Assembly (NCBI RefSeq): GCF_040183065.1
Contig: NC_091119.1
Coordinates: 103,303,274-103,367,273 of the forward strand
DNA length: 64,000 nucleotides
Source: Periplaneta americana
Taxonomy: Eukaryota; Arthropoda; Insecta; Blattodea; Blattidae
Reading direction: 5' to 3'
Made by a program: the position numbers and the translations under genes. Positions 44,912 to 57,787 of the stretch are shown here, one piece after another. Numbering within the stretch: the first letter of the stretch is position 1; every line of letters starts with the position of its first letter. Below the pieces are notes generated by a model. It ran no database searches. It saw nothing but the letters and a program-made list of their open reading frames with translations, and had not been told where the DNA came from.

Positions 44912-45744
44912 CATATCTGCACAAACAGCGCTCAACGAGCGCGCGCGCTCCGTCGGAGCGGGAGAGCTGTGTTTACCACTCGCCGAAACGGAGAGGAAGA
45001 TACATCAGACTTACATTAGAGGAGAGGGAAACGACCACTCAGCTATCTAGTGGAGTGCAGTGTGTGGGCCTATTCTCAGTAACTGTTTCACGTTGCTTAG
45101 CTACTGCTACAGTACAGTATGGAGGAATCTAAAAGACGGAACATAACATTTAACATTTAACGATTTACAGCCCGAACTTATTGATCTTCAATGTGACCTA
45201 AGGGCTAAAGATCGTTTGAATAATACTACTAGCCTGGTTGAGTTTTACAAGACTAAATATTAGCAATAATATCCACGACTACACAGGCTGGCTGTGAAAA
45301 TGATTTGCTATGTTTGGCTCAAGATTTGTATTTGTGAGCAACTGTTTTCTATAATCAACTTTAATAAAGGCTGACATCGAACATCTGTAACTGATGTTTC
45401 ATTACGATCAGTAGGCTACTGTTCCTTTCAGCTGCTAACAGCATAAAACCCCGTTCTGATAAATAAAAATATAACGAAATTATATTTTTACATATAAGTA
45501 GCTATAAAATTTCTATTATTTCTGTAAAATAAATATTTCGTTATTAATTAATATTAGTCCAAGATAATTTTGCAAACACTGAACAGGAATTCACTTCATA
45601 AACACTCGTAATAGTACTTCCTTTGTGTATATTTTGTACGAGATCACTCCTTCCAGTCCTCCCTTATACAGAGCGCAGCTAATATCTGCATTCCGCTCTT
45701 GAGCCGTGAGCCGGCTCGGAGAGCGCAAACCTTGTGCAGGCCTG
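44912..45744 (+). mobile_element. hAT element, 833 bp, internally deleted
   Basis: CTCTAGAT at 44904-44911 and 45745-45752. Ends read CATATCTGCACAA and, on the other strand, CAGGCCTGCACAA. Just inside are GC-rich AGCGCGCGCGCTC and GAGCCGGCTCACGGCTC palindromes. It retains the end of a transposase gene (45156-45400). Confidence 0.9.
45156..45400 (+). pseudogene. hAT transposase C-terminus (GTF2IRD2-like)
   Basis: Reads LQPELIDLQCDLRAKDRLNN, then LVEFYKTKY stop, then PRLHRLAVKMICYVW, ICICEQLFSIINFNK, and VTDVSLRSV. This is the C-terminal dimerisation region of hAT transposases of the GTF2IRD2/ZBED-like type (LQ.ELIDLQ.D..L, P.LR..A..M...FG..Y.CEQ.FS.MN.NK). One stop and one frame slip are present. 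N-terminal zinc finger and catalytic core are deleted. Confidence 0.8.
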
Positions 45745-46410
45745 CTCTAGATAATCACAGCAAATGTTAAAGCGTCGTAAAATAACCAATTAAAGAATTA
45801 ACACTCGCTTCTTAAAGAAGTGTCTGCTACCAGTTACAAACCTCTTTTGTTACGTGTAGCTTACATAGAAGGAAACAATGTCCAAGTGAAAAGGAATTTG
45901 CTCTTTAGTGTTTGTTCAAAAATTGTAACTCACTAATATGTTTCTTTAGATGCGTATGACTTCTGAATGCCAACTGGAATGTTAATTGCTAGTTAATCCG
46001 TACAGTTTAGAAAACGTCAAAACATAATGCTTTACTGATGAGTTAATAAAAATCAAATTTTGTGTGCAATCCAGAATATAGGCCAGGGCTGGGCACATTA
46101 CGTGATTCTGAGAAATGAGCGCTGTGAGCTTTAAAGAGTGCATCTTGCGAGCGCTGTGACGTAAGCATTCAGTGTCGGTGCAGTGGTGACTCTGCAGTAT
46201 GAGACGAACTTTGAAGACGGAGCTTCCGCTCATACACTAAAGCGGCCCGCTACTCCCAATGCTTTTAATGTATCATGGGAGGAGGAGTTCTTTTTGGTAG
46301 AGAGCAGTGGATTAGCAAAGTGTTTAATTTGGCATAAAACAACTCCAACTGGTTAAGAAGTTCAATATCCAACGACATTATTCTTAACATCATGCTACAG
46401 AATATGACAA

Positions 46411-46769
46411 ATATGATGGTAATTAATACAATTTAAAGAAAATGTTTCTCAGGTACATTATATTAGAGTATCTATTTGATATTTACATTGCATTATAAGT
46501 TATTATATATTTAGTAATATATCAATTTAAATTATACAAGTATTATGATATATTATAGTATAGTACATTACAGTTCATGATATAACATATATCATACTAT
46601 ATATCATGAACTGTAATACACTATACTAATCATAATACTTGTATAATTTAAAATTATATATTACTAAATGTACTATAATAACTTATAATGCAATATAAAT
46701 ATCGAATAGATACTCTAATATAATGTACCTGAGAAACATGTTTTTTAAGTTGTATTAATTCATGGTCAT
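46411..46769. repeat. Large palindrome, arms ~160-175 bp
   Basis: Centre near 46588-46592. Inner arms match closely (ATCATGAACTGTAATACACT with the inverse of AGTACATTACAGTTCATGAT, ATTATAAGTTATTATA with its inverse, TCTCAGGTACATTATATTAG with CTAATATAATGTACCTGAGA). Outer arms still pair through AATTTAAAGAAAATGTTT and TTGTATTAATTCATGG. The left outer arm is transposase coding sequence (YDGN...NLKKMFLR), so the right arm is an inverted copy of it. Confidence 0.88.
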
Positions 46770-46869
46770 ATATCATATCGTATCATATCATGTATCATAT
46801 CATATCATGTATCATATCATATCATGTATCATATCATATCATATCATATCATATCATATCATACGAGTA
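46766..46869. repeat. (ATATC)n microsatellite
   Basis: About 100 bp of TATCA/TATCATG units between the palindrome and the LINE. Confidence 0.88.
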
Positions 46870-46884
46870 TATCATATTATATTA

Positions 46885-47721
46885 CTTACTTATTTACTGG
46901 CTTTTACGGAACCCGGAGGTTCATTGCCGCCCTCACATAAGCCCGCCATTGGTCCCTATCCTGAGCAAGATGAATCCAGTCTCTACCGTCGTATCCCACC
47001 TCCCTCAAATCCATTTTAATATTATCTTCCCATCTACGTCTCGGCCTCCGCAAAGGTCTTTTCCCCTCTGGCCTCCCAACTAGCATTCTATATGCATTTT
47101 TCGATTCGCCCATACGTGCTACATGCCCTGCCCATCTCAAACGTCTGGATTTAATGTTCCTAATTATGTCAGGTGAAGGATAAAATGCGTGCAGCTCTGC
47201 GTTGTGTAACTTCCTCCATTCTCCTGTAACTTCATCCCTCTTAGCCCCAAATATTTTCCTAAGAACCTTATCCTCAAAAACCCTCAATCTCTGTTCCCCT
47301 CTCAAAGTGAGAGTCCTAGTTTCACAGCCATAAAGAACAACCGGTAATATAACTGTTTTATAAATTCTAACTTTCAGATTTTTTGACAGCAGACTAGATG
47401 ACAAAAGCTTCTCAACCGAATAATAAGAGGCATTTCCCATATTTATTCTGCGTTTAATTTCCTCCCGAGTGTCAATTATATTTTGTTACTGTTGCTCCAA
47501 GATATTTGAATTTTTCCACCTCTTCGAAGGATAAATCTCCAACTTTTATAGTTCCATTTCGGACAATATTCTGATCACGAGACATAATCATATACTTAGT
47601 CTTTTCGGGATTTACTTCCAACCCTATCTCTTTACTTGCTTCAAGTAGAATTTCCGCGTTTTCCCTAATCGTTTGTGGATTTTCTCCTAACATTCACGTC
47701 ATCCGCATAGACAAGAAGCTG
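46885..47721 (-). mobile_element. RTE-like LINE inserted in the hAT
   Basis: TATCATATTATATTA flanks it at 46870-46884 and 47722-47736, though this is low-complexity sequence. The minus-strand frame 46904-47440 is 178 codons open: [60 protein letters not shown], ending NLRVP. Frame 47472-47693 supplies VNPEKTKYMIMSRDQNIVRN and KFKYLGATVTK. The 5' cut lies just after the YADD motif. This is the best-kept C-terminal tail of the family in the window. Confidence 0.85.
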
Positions 47722-48305
47722 TATCATATTATATTATATTATATTATATTATATTATATTATATATTATGCATTAACAGGATGACAATAATGCATTTAGT
47801 GAATCGGCTGTGAGAATTAGCTACAAAATTTGCCACGAAATTGCTAAGGAATTGAAAACATTCAACGAAGGTGAATTCATCAAGCGATGTTTAATTATAC
47901 TGGCAGATGAACTCTGCCCACAGCAAGTAGGGGAAGTAGAAGCCATGCGCCTGTCTCGTAGAATCGTGGTGAGGAGATTGCGGTATGTGCGAATGGGTTA
48001 TGTAAATAAGCCTAATGATTTGTGTGTGTGCATAGAGGGAAGTTTATTTCACTAAATTAATAAGAGTATTATAAATTCTGTACTGTACAATGGATTGATG
48101 TAATATCCTTATAAACTATTATGTACTGACAGAATGATTAGAACAACCGTGGCTCTTGTTATATTAATGCAGGGAAGGTAGCTGTAATGCGAGTCCGCCA
48201 CTGCGTGAGCGTTCTGCGCTGGCTTGGAATTGAAGTGCCTTGCGGAGCGAGAGCAGCTCTGGCCGGCTAGACTGAGCCGCTCTCATGCCCGGCCCTGATA
48301 TAGGC

Positions 48306-48934
48306 CTACTAATTTTTCCGTCATTTTGCTGCGTAGGCCTAGTAAATTATATGATTTTGACCAATAGGTCAAGAAAAACTATAAATAGTGATGCGATTTT
48401 CAAATGAATCAGACCTGCTTCCAAACTCTTGAAATGTGAAAGTACAGAGTGATTCAAACTGATGGAAATTTGTTGTGTACACTTACTATAAAGAACAATG
48501 CAATAATATGGTGTGCATCTGTTGGCTAAACCTTCAATGTATTAACTGGCTCCTTACAGACACTGGATGTAAGTACTCTGTGCCACTTGGCACATCACGT
48601 AGTTATCAGTCCGATCGTCAAATTCTTGTCGCACTCTCCGTAATATTTACTCTTTATAGATACAATCACAGCGATATTCCTTTGCCTTACTTTAATGTTT
48701 GTTTTATAGTGTACAATCACAGACGCCATCCTTCATGCCCAAAGATGGAGTCAGGTCTGGTGACCTGAGAGGTCAACCGTGCGCTGTAGGCCAGACAGTG
48801 ACAGTAGATAGCATTTCCATTCCAACGATATAGCAGATGTCCAATGAGAGAAATGCGGACTTCATTTTAGAAATGAGGTCTAGAGCTGTATTGTTGGAAA
48901 GCGGAGAAAGTACGGACGAACCTTTGCATTGTTG
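48306..48934. other. Spacer between two hATs, nothing recognised
   Basis: Open frame at 48475-48768 has no recognisable features. Confidence 0.4.
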
Positions 48935-49059
48935 TTATTGAGCAGGCGTCCTCAACTGACCGTGGCGCTAGTTACGTGCAGCGTCTCGCCTGCTGTGTAG
49001 CGATGTCTGTGCAGGCGCACGGACACAGTTCGTTCTCTGTAGTACACAGTGGCGGATCC

Positions 49060-49309
49060 GAAACATCAGAAGAAGCGATGTCCGATAGTTCATCCGCGCC
49101 ATTGAATTTGTTATTATGGAAAGATTCATTTCTATTTGTTGAAAAGTCGGTAGTGCCCACGTGTTTGGTTTGTGGTAAAATTCTGAATAACAGAAGGAAT
49201 TTCAACTCACAACATTATTATTCGTCCTATCACTCAAATGATTATGAACAATATAAGGGAGAAGAACGAATCACTTTCATCCAAAAATTACTAATAACTA
49301 ATGTATTGT

Positions 49310-49314
<5 letters not shown>
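49060..49314 (+). pseudogene. hAT transposase N-terminus (GTF2IRD2-like)
   Basis: Open from an ATG at 48976. The recognisable part is SFLFVEKSVVPTCLVCGKIL, NNRRNFNSQHYYSSYHSNDY and EQYKGEER, a BED-type zinc finger with C-x2-C and a later H pair (QH...YH), with finger residues kept. The open frame ends at (TAA)n at 49312 with no catalytic core. Same transposase type as the fragments at 46277 and 45156, but the element ends differ, so these are distinct families. Confidence 0.78.

Positions 49315-49364
<50 letters not shown>
49312..49364. repeat. (TAA)n microsatellite
   Basis: About 50 bp at the internal deletion point of the hAT. Confidence 0.9.
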
Positions 49365-49366
<2 letters not shown>

Positions 49367-50439
49367 CTAAATATTAAACATTTTTTCCCTAACTCTATCG
49401 GTACAAAAGTAACTAATTTTTGCATTTCGTTATCTTAAAGTAAGATTAATAAGCTCGTTTGACATTTACTATTTTTCTAGAAAGAAAAAATGTTTGTTAG
49501 ATATACTGTACATTAAAACAAATCCCTTATATAGATTGTAGTTTGATGGAGAATAAATATTGAATATAGTTTATTAATTTTTATTACTTTATATTTGTGG
49601 CCTTTATTTTCATGTAATAATTTAATTTACGGTTGTTGAAAGAAGGAATAATTTATGTTAAACATAAAACTGAAGAAACTGTGTCTAGCTTTTTGAACAA
49701 AATGGGTCGTTAAACTCAGTGTATTATTTGGCTTATTTCAACATATTTAATGTGCACGGTTTGTTTACTAATTTGCCAGAAACAATTAATGATGGCATGT
49801 TTTAAATTCTTTAAGTTCTAGGATAAATTTTATTACGTATGTTTCAAATAGAAACACATGGAATTGTGCATAACCAATAGGCTATAAGAGTATAAGGGAT
49901 GTGGACAACTCTTGAATGACTGTACTGGTAGACCGCCACTGACCCGGATTCAACTATCATCCCTTCCCTGATCCTGCACAGCGACTGATTCACGTGTAGA
50001 CTTGTGCTCTGTGCAGCTCCTGCTAGCACGACTGTGCGGTCGGTTGACGACGCCTGTTATAGAGTTTGTCTTTGCTAGTTGAAAAACGCAAAGGACTTGT
50101 ATTGTGAAAACAGCATTTTTGCACTTTTTATCCCCTAGTGGCGCTAGTATGAAACAAATTTCCCGAATATGTAAAATAGAATCTTTTACAATTTAGCTAA
50201 GAATCGAGGCACATCATGTTTACATCATTTTGAATCGTGATTTCCGTGTCACCTTCTTAATGATCTTCATTTACGAGTATAACTAAATGAATGCGTATGT
50301 CACAGTTAAGTGCAGTTTATACAGCTTTACAATATTACATCAATTGAGGGACTGATAGTAAGGCACAGTAAATTGTAGAGCTCTGCTGTTATGTACTCAT
50401 AAATCCCAAATGTTAGAGGTGTGAATTATGCTGTTGGAT

Positions 50440-50985
50440 AGCATCCTCTGATTGAGGTTCTGGCTGATATGTTCATATATTATTAGGCAGTACATCTTAC
50501 TTGACGGTCAACTCCTGTGAAGTAACGGTTAGCGTCTGGTAGCGAAACCAGGTGGCTCGGGTTCGATTCTCGGTCGTGGCAAGTTACCTGGTTAAGGTTT
50601 TTTCCGGGATTTTTCCTCAACCCAATATGAGAAAATTCTGAGTAACTTCCGGTGCTGGACTCCGGACTCATTTCACCGGCATTATCACCTTCATCTCATT
50701 CAACTTAGACGCTAAATAACCTAAGATGTTGATAAAGCCTCGTAAAATAACCTACTAAATTAAAATCATTTGATGATATGTGTCAGAGAAAGAACAATTG
50801 TTTGTATGCATCTGCAGACTGACTAGTGTAATATGTACCTAGTCGGCGCTGTATGCAATGGAGGAGGGAAGGAACTGGCCACCCTACCCCATTATCTCCT
50901 GGCCTAGTTGCCTCATAGGTGTGTCTTCTTGGTGTCACTTGTGGATTTAGACCTGTCTTCGAACAGTTGACTAAACAACAACAAT
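50440..50985 (-). repeat. Repeat family C, longest copy, split by a SINE
   Basis: 50440-50507 (TCTGATTGAGGTTCTGGCTG, AGGCAGTACATCTTACTTGA) and 50768-50985 (GATATGTGTCAGAGAAAGAA, GCCACCCTACCCCATTATCT, ACAGTTGACTAAACAACA) are halves of one repeat, as the join in 37420-37510 shows. Confidence 0.75.
50508..50767 (+). mobile_element. tRNA-derived SINE, family A
   Basis: Head GAAGTAACGGTTAGCG and CGGGTTCGATTCTCGG, body GCAAGTTACCTGGTTAAGG and GGACTCATTTCACCGGCATT, end AAAGCCTCGTAAAATAACC. Confidence 0.85.
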
Positions 50986-51089
50986 ACATATCAGGATTTG
51001 TGGTATGTCCCCTTCCCTCAATTGTTTCTTGTAAAGAAAGTGCCCGTCTAACTGAATATCCAGCCTAGGGACATCAACTTCTAGGAAAA

Positions 51090-51276
51090 GTAAAAAGGTA
51101 AATGTATCTTCGTCACACGCCATGAAGGTAGCCTACTTGGGGGGCATGGAGGTAGAGCCCCATGCTTTCCATGACCTCGGCACTAGAATGAGGTGGTGTG
51201 GTCGGCACCACGCTCTGACCGACTTTCACCCCCGGGAAAGACCCGGTACTCAATTTTATAGGAGGCTGAGTGAACC
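51090..51276 (-). mobile_element. SINE family S, tRNA head missing
   Basis: CTTGGGGGGCATGGAGGTAG, GAATGAGGTGGTGTGGTCGG and AGGCTGAGTGAACCTCGG are the inverse of 18839-19107. It lacks the tRNA-like part. Confidence 0.85.
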
Positions 51277-52172
51277 TCGGCCAACTCCTAGGTATGAATT
51301 AGCCTATTATGGTCGAATCTCTGTATTTTGTTTCCATTATCAAATCTTATGTAACTGTAAATGTACCACATTACTGGTTCTAAATTTCATTTATATTCAA
51401 TATATTTCTATAGTTTATTAACATATAATTTCAATATGAAATTGATGACTTGAAGCAAGTAAGGATTTAAGAGTTACTATCACAATTTGGAGGAACTTGA
51501 GTCTTAACATACGTTGAAGCTATTGGAAAATACACGTCCCGCTGTATACGAACGCCAAATAAAACGATAAAGCAACGAATCTGGATTTAGATTTTTATTT
51601 TTGTTAAAGGGTTAGATAATACGGTAAGTTGTTATTCCAGTAAAACTGCAATTTTCACGAAAATGCCACTTCAAACCTATATTTACTTCATGTCTTCAAA
51701 TATCGAATGTTAGGAAACGGATTCATAAATAGAAAAATTGAAAGTACTGATTTAAAACCTAGAAGTGTTAAGCATATAAGCTTTCATATTCAGCTTATGT
51801 GGTCTTTAACATGGCTGTATTGTCTATTTATGATTAGCTAGATTCCGAAGGCGGAATTGTTCAAATATTTAAATAATATTAGAAAATTATTCTTTGTACA
51901 ACATTTACATTGACGCCAGTAAGTTTCACTTAAATTCACAGTTAAAACTTAAAATTATTACAGACGTGCGTGCATCGAACACTTCTGCCACTGATATGAT
52001 AAGCTGACGTGTCTCTTTATGATTGTAGTTCGAAAATCACTCACGAGTCTTGACATTTCTCATCATTAGTAGCCAATCATTATTCACATTGAATGATATT
52101 TCTACTTCTGCCGTTGATGTTCCAGTTTTGTAAGTTTTATGCGACCACTAATATTTTCGTACTTCATTTCAG
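51277..52172. other. Nothing recognised upstream of the exon candidate
   Basis: AT-rich, no repeat that I can match elsewhere in the window. Confidence 0.4.
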
Positions 52173-52245
52173 TGCCCCACATGGTTCATGGAAAGCACGT
52201 AGAAGGGGTTCAGTGGAGGAAAGACGGAGGACCTGACAACGAAAG
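52173..52245 (+). CDS. Candidate host coding exon, 73 bp
   Basis: A pyrimidine-rich tract and acceptor CTTCATTTCAG (ending 52172) precede, and donor GAAAG-GTAAGG follows at 52246. Of the three frames only one is open: after two bases it reads PHMVHGKHVEGVQWRKDGGP then DNE and two bases left over. Local GC is higher than in the flanks, as usual for exons in AT-rich insect DNA. I do not recognise the protein. No other exon is seen, so if real it belongs to a gene whose introns span most of the window. It could also be a chance open stretch of this short length. Confidence 0.3.
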
Positions 52246-53142
52246 GTAAGGAATATTATTTTACATACAAATTTATATTCGTTTTATTAAGGATATTGTG
52301 TGCGTAGAACACTTGGAGTTTAAATTTACTGCAAGAAGCTCAATTATAGCCTATTTTTAGTAGCTTCATCTTTTGTCGTAGCTTGTCTATAGATCTCTGT
52401 TAAAGACGATAAAAATTAAAAACATTCACAGAGAGTACATACAATTTTAAAATAAGGATTCTCTGGTAAAACTCTCCACAGTTTTTCACTCAATATTTAT
52501 ATTTAGAGCAGCACACTTAAGTTCACACTTCACTTTCTCAAAGATTGATGTAGAATCATTAAGCGACAATCCACACTTTTCTAGTTTCTGTATTTCTTGG
52601 AGCGGATTTTATAATTGTGCTTGTATTAAACTGAAGTTTCTCTGCAGTGCTTACTTTTCGAAATATTCTGTGTACGTTGAATCAAGAAAGTAACACTTGG
52701 GTTTAGTCGTAAACAGCTTTGTTAATCGCACTAAAATTCCCAGAATAAAAGAGAACAGCTTTAATCCACGCACGCCCAGCGGGTAAAACTTGGTTCCTGG
52801 GATAAAGAGATTTCAGGGAAGTTTTCCCTGCAAAAATTAAGTCGGGCAGGAATTTTTACGAACACCTTAATATAAGAATTCTGCAGTGCTTGGGGAAAGT
52901 GGCATAAGTCATTTTCCACAAACATTTTTCATTAATGTATTGACAACTTACGGAACATCTGCTTGCTTGGGATAAGAGACATAAGTATTTCATACAGAAA
53001 AAAATCAAATCGACATAAACCAGTGTGAAGACAGTTTTTTTTCTTCTTTTGTAAAATTAACATTTTGACTTCTGCCACTTTTCCCGATATATATTATTTC
53101 TTACTATCATCAGGTGAACAAATACTTTCTGAATCTAATAAT
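52246..53142. other. Nothing recognised downstream of the exon candidate
   Basis: AT-rich without repeats shared with the rest of the window. Confidence 0.4.
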
Positions 53143-55251
<2,109 letters not shown>

Positions 55252-55410
55252 CACATTGTGAAACATAAAGATAATGCAAAATATAAATTATATTAGCTTT
55301 ATAAGTAAATATGTATTTACATATAAATCCTTTCCCTGCTAATAATGTATCTCGTATGCGCCACATAATATTAAACCCATAATTGTTTTAATGAACATTT
55401 TTCATTTCTC

Positions 55411-55572
55411 TCAGCCTGGGTAGAGCAGTCGGTCTACCGCTAGTCTTCTGTGTTCGAGGTTGCGTGTTCGATTCCGGCCCAGGTCGATTGCATTTAAGTG
55501 CGGCATGCTCATGTCAGTAGATTTACTGACATTTAAAAGAACTCCTGCTTGACAAAATTCCGGCGAAAAAAA
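55411..55572 (+). mobile_element. SINE family B, 3'-cut
   Basis: Head CTGGGTAGAGCAGTCGGTCT and GCGTGTTCGATTCCGGCCC, body TTGCATTTAAGTGCGGCATG, then it stops at GACAAAATTCCGGCG and passes into A-rich and (TA)n DNA (55573-55615). Confidence 0.8.
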
Positions 55573-55574
55573 AA

Positions 55575-55616
<42 letters not shown>

Positions 55617-55747
55617 CACATATACAGTATAAGTCTTACGGAACAGCAGACTTAAACAACAGAGAAATTCTATAATATTTATCACTGTATGAAGTCAAAA
55701 GAGTAGTAACCCACCCTGAATACTACCTATGTATAAGTAGGCAGATT

Positions 55748-55847
55748 GCATTCTAATAAAATATTATAATTTCTACATGTTTGTGTGTCAGCATTTAGTT
55801 CTCGTCTAGCTATAATATAGCAACCAATTTTTTAAGTATGAACGAAG

Positions 55848-55904
<57 letters not shown>

Positions 55905-56070
55905 TCTTAAAGATAGAAGACGTGAAAACGTTCACATCTTTTATTGTATCGGTATTTCAACGTACCCGCGCGTTTCGGTATTCTCGTTCGACGTCATCAA
56001 CAATTGCCGACAGACACGACAAGACGGATCGTTTCCATGGAAACACTGTAGTTTGCCATTTTCTGCCTAC
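55748..56070 (+). repeat. Repeated module M, plus copy
   Basis: Matches the inverse of 61660-61935 over about 270 bp: GCATTCTAATAAAATATTAT, CATGTTTGTGTGTCAGCATT, AACCAATTTTTTAAGTATGA, GTGAAAACGTTCACATCTTT, CAGACACGACAAGACGGATC. This copy has a (TAA)n expansion (55849-55903) inside the shared reading frame MNEVNNN, then KIEDVKTFTSFIV, and soon loses the frame. It has an upstream TATAATATAGC where the other has CTATAAAATAGC. Confidence 0.85.
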
Positions 56071-56910
56071 GTCGTATTCCGGTTTCCTCACCAGCTTTTA
56101 TTCGCCAGCTAGTGGCTGGGCTGTCTTAGCTCTTTTGTGAGAACATTAATGTCTGTTAGGAATTGGACGTCTACGTAATATTATACAACTGCTTAAAATA
56201 ACTTAAATAAAAGGGCCTCGTTATATAACTAACTGTCACGTGATTTCCTCCCTTTTTACGACTCTACGACATAACCAGTTGGATGGACAGTAGATAGTAT
56301 GTCTGAATAATTTTATCTTTTCGGATCGGGCAGAAGTGAAGATTGAATTTACAGTACGTAAGGTACTCTTTATAGAGTAGGTACAGAGTTATTTCAACAT
56401 GAGTTACTAGTTACGAAGGACGAAACTGGTAATTCGGTTTAGGTACAATATCCACATTAGAACTGAAGCCTGTATCGAAATGAACGACCACCATTTTCAA
56501 AAATGTGTTTAAATATCCATATTTAGCCTATTTATTTTTCAATTTAACTTCGTTCTCTATATTGTACGCTAATGTACTCTAGACAGTATAATATACACTA
56601 CATAATGAATACCTCCATATGGACAGCTCAGTTCGTGAGTAAAAACACTCGCTGTTAATACTATACTGTATTTTCATTAAACAAAAACCTAATGAAAATG
56701 ATCAAACTCTATATAGCGCTATATTTCCTAGTTTACGTAAATGGATGAACTACTCTCCATCTCTCCTATACTTATTAAAGTGATTTGTTTGTATATTACG
56801 CCAGTATCATCGAACTCCAGTTGTGGAAGGGGGTAGCAAATGGCGTGGATCCAAAGGTATAGCCAGGTTAATATTAAAAATGTTTGTAAAAATAAAATGA
56901 TGTCCCTGTA
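56071..56910. other. Nothing recognised
   Basis: No supported gene or repeat apart from short AT-rich runs. Confidence 0.4.
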
Positions 56911-57115
56911 CAGTTGTCAAAAAGAAAGTGGCCGCACTCGTGAACAGCGAAAATTTTCTAAGTCCACTTCGGGTCACGGCGATGTTACACGATGCATGTC
57001 CTTGTAGAAGCAGTTCCGGAACTATATAATTATTCCATGTCTGCGTCTCATAGACCAGCAGTAGAGTGCTCGCTTAATGATTCAAAGAGTGTGAGTTCGG
57101 GCCTTGTTAAAGTTT
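56911..57115 (+). mobile_element. tRNA-containing repeat T, plus copy
   Basis: Starts CAGTTGTCAAAAAGAAAGTG and GGCCGC, has CACTTCGGGT and GGCGATGTTACA, then a tRNA-like part (AGCAGTAGAGTGCTC as A box, GAGTTCGGGCC as B box). The inverse copy at 59200-59408 shares this order. tRNA module follows about 120 bp of other sequence. Confidence 0.65.
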
Positions 57116-57126
57116 TCATCTTATTT

Positions 57127-57787
57127 TTTTTATTGTTCTTTAGTGATATAAATAATATTCAAATTATATTTTGTATTCTGTTATCGTTCTTTAGCGTTAC
57201 AAATAACATTCAAGTTAATAATTATTTACATTCTGTTATCGTTCTTTATGGATATACATAATATTCAAGTTATTTATATTTTGTTATCGTTCTTTTAGCG
57301 ATATAAATAATATTCAAGTTATAATTTTTTATATTCTGCTATCGTTCTTTAGTAATATAAACAATATTGAAGTCATCATTTGTAATCTGTTATCGTTGTT
57401 TAGTGATATAAACGATACTCAAGTTATTATTTATATTCTGTTAACGTTCTTTAGCGATATAAATAATATTCAAATTATAATTTACATTCTGTTATCGTTC
57501 TTTAGTGATATAAATACTCATATTTTACATAAATAATTATTTTAATATAAATAACCATTTTTCTCTGTAAAATAGGTTATTTTATTTAAATAATTAATTA
57601 TATTTTATATAATATCTTACATTAATTAAACAAACCGATATTTACCATTTATATTGTTATCGTTTTTTAGTGTTCCTGTATAAATAATATTTAAGTCATT
57701 TATATTGTTATCGTCGTTAGCGACATAAATAATATTCAAGTCATCATTTATATTCTGTTATCGTTCTTAAGCGACATAAATAATATG
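57127..57787 (+). repeat. Minisatellite, ~51-bp unit
   Basis: TTCTGTTATCGTTCTTTAGC and GATATAAATAATATTCAAGT recur with spacings of about 47-56 bp from 57127 to 57535 (eight units) and again at 57645-57787 (three units), with an AT-rich break between. It follows the tRNA-containing repeat directly. Confidence 0.85.

Larger units (their letters stand above)
44779..45797 (+). mobile_element. SINE family A, split by a hAT
   Basis: 44779-44911 carries the body without tRNA head (ATTTACTTGGTTGAGG, GAGCAAATGCTGGGTAACTT, CATCTCATTCAGACTCTAGA). 45753-45797 carries the end (AAAGCGTCGTAAAATAACC). Between them is a hAT with its own CTCTAGAT duplication. Confidence 0.85.
46277..48055 (+). pseudogene. hAT transposase N-terminal region (GTF2IRD2-like), split
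   Basis: First piece: WEEEFFLVESSGLAKCLIWH, a BED-type finger start in which the second Cys of the CLIC pattern is Trp, then after a frame slip VKKFNIQRHYS, stop, HHATEYDKYDGN and NLKKMFLR. Second piece (open 47810-48055): RISYKICHEIAKELKTFNEG, EFIKRCLIILADELCPQQVG and EAMRLSRRIVVRRL, matching the A-Y-V-A..IAK..KPF.EGEFIK.C...A.E..CP.K...F..I.LSR.TV.RR part of this transposase type. The catalytic D/D/E core does not follow. Insertions between the pieces are younger than the gene. Confidence 0.78.
46084..48297 (+). mobile_element. hAT element, 2.2 kb, with palindrome and LINE inside
   Basis: ATATAGGC is duplicated at 46076-46083 and 48298-48305. Ends read CAGGGCTGGGCACATTACG and, on the other strand, CAGGGCCGGGCATGAGAGCG. 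Transposase N-terminal pieces lie at 46277-46435 and 47790-48055, separated by a palindrome, an ATATC microsatellite and a minus-strand LINE. Confidence 0.88.
48943..50056 (+). mobile_element. hAT element, 1.1 kb, internally deleted
   Basis: TTATTGAG at 48935-48942 and TTATAGAG at 50057-50064 (one difference). Ends read CAGGCGTCCTCAACTGACCG and, on the other strand, CAGGCGTCGTCAACCGACCG. It keeps a transposase N-terminus and loses the rest at a (TAA)n tract. Confidence 0.85.

Noticed and set aside
46762-47083. Plus-strand frames across the ATATC repeat and LINE
   Set aside because: Antisense of the LINE C-terminal tail plus microsatellite.
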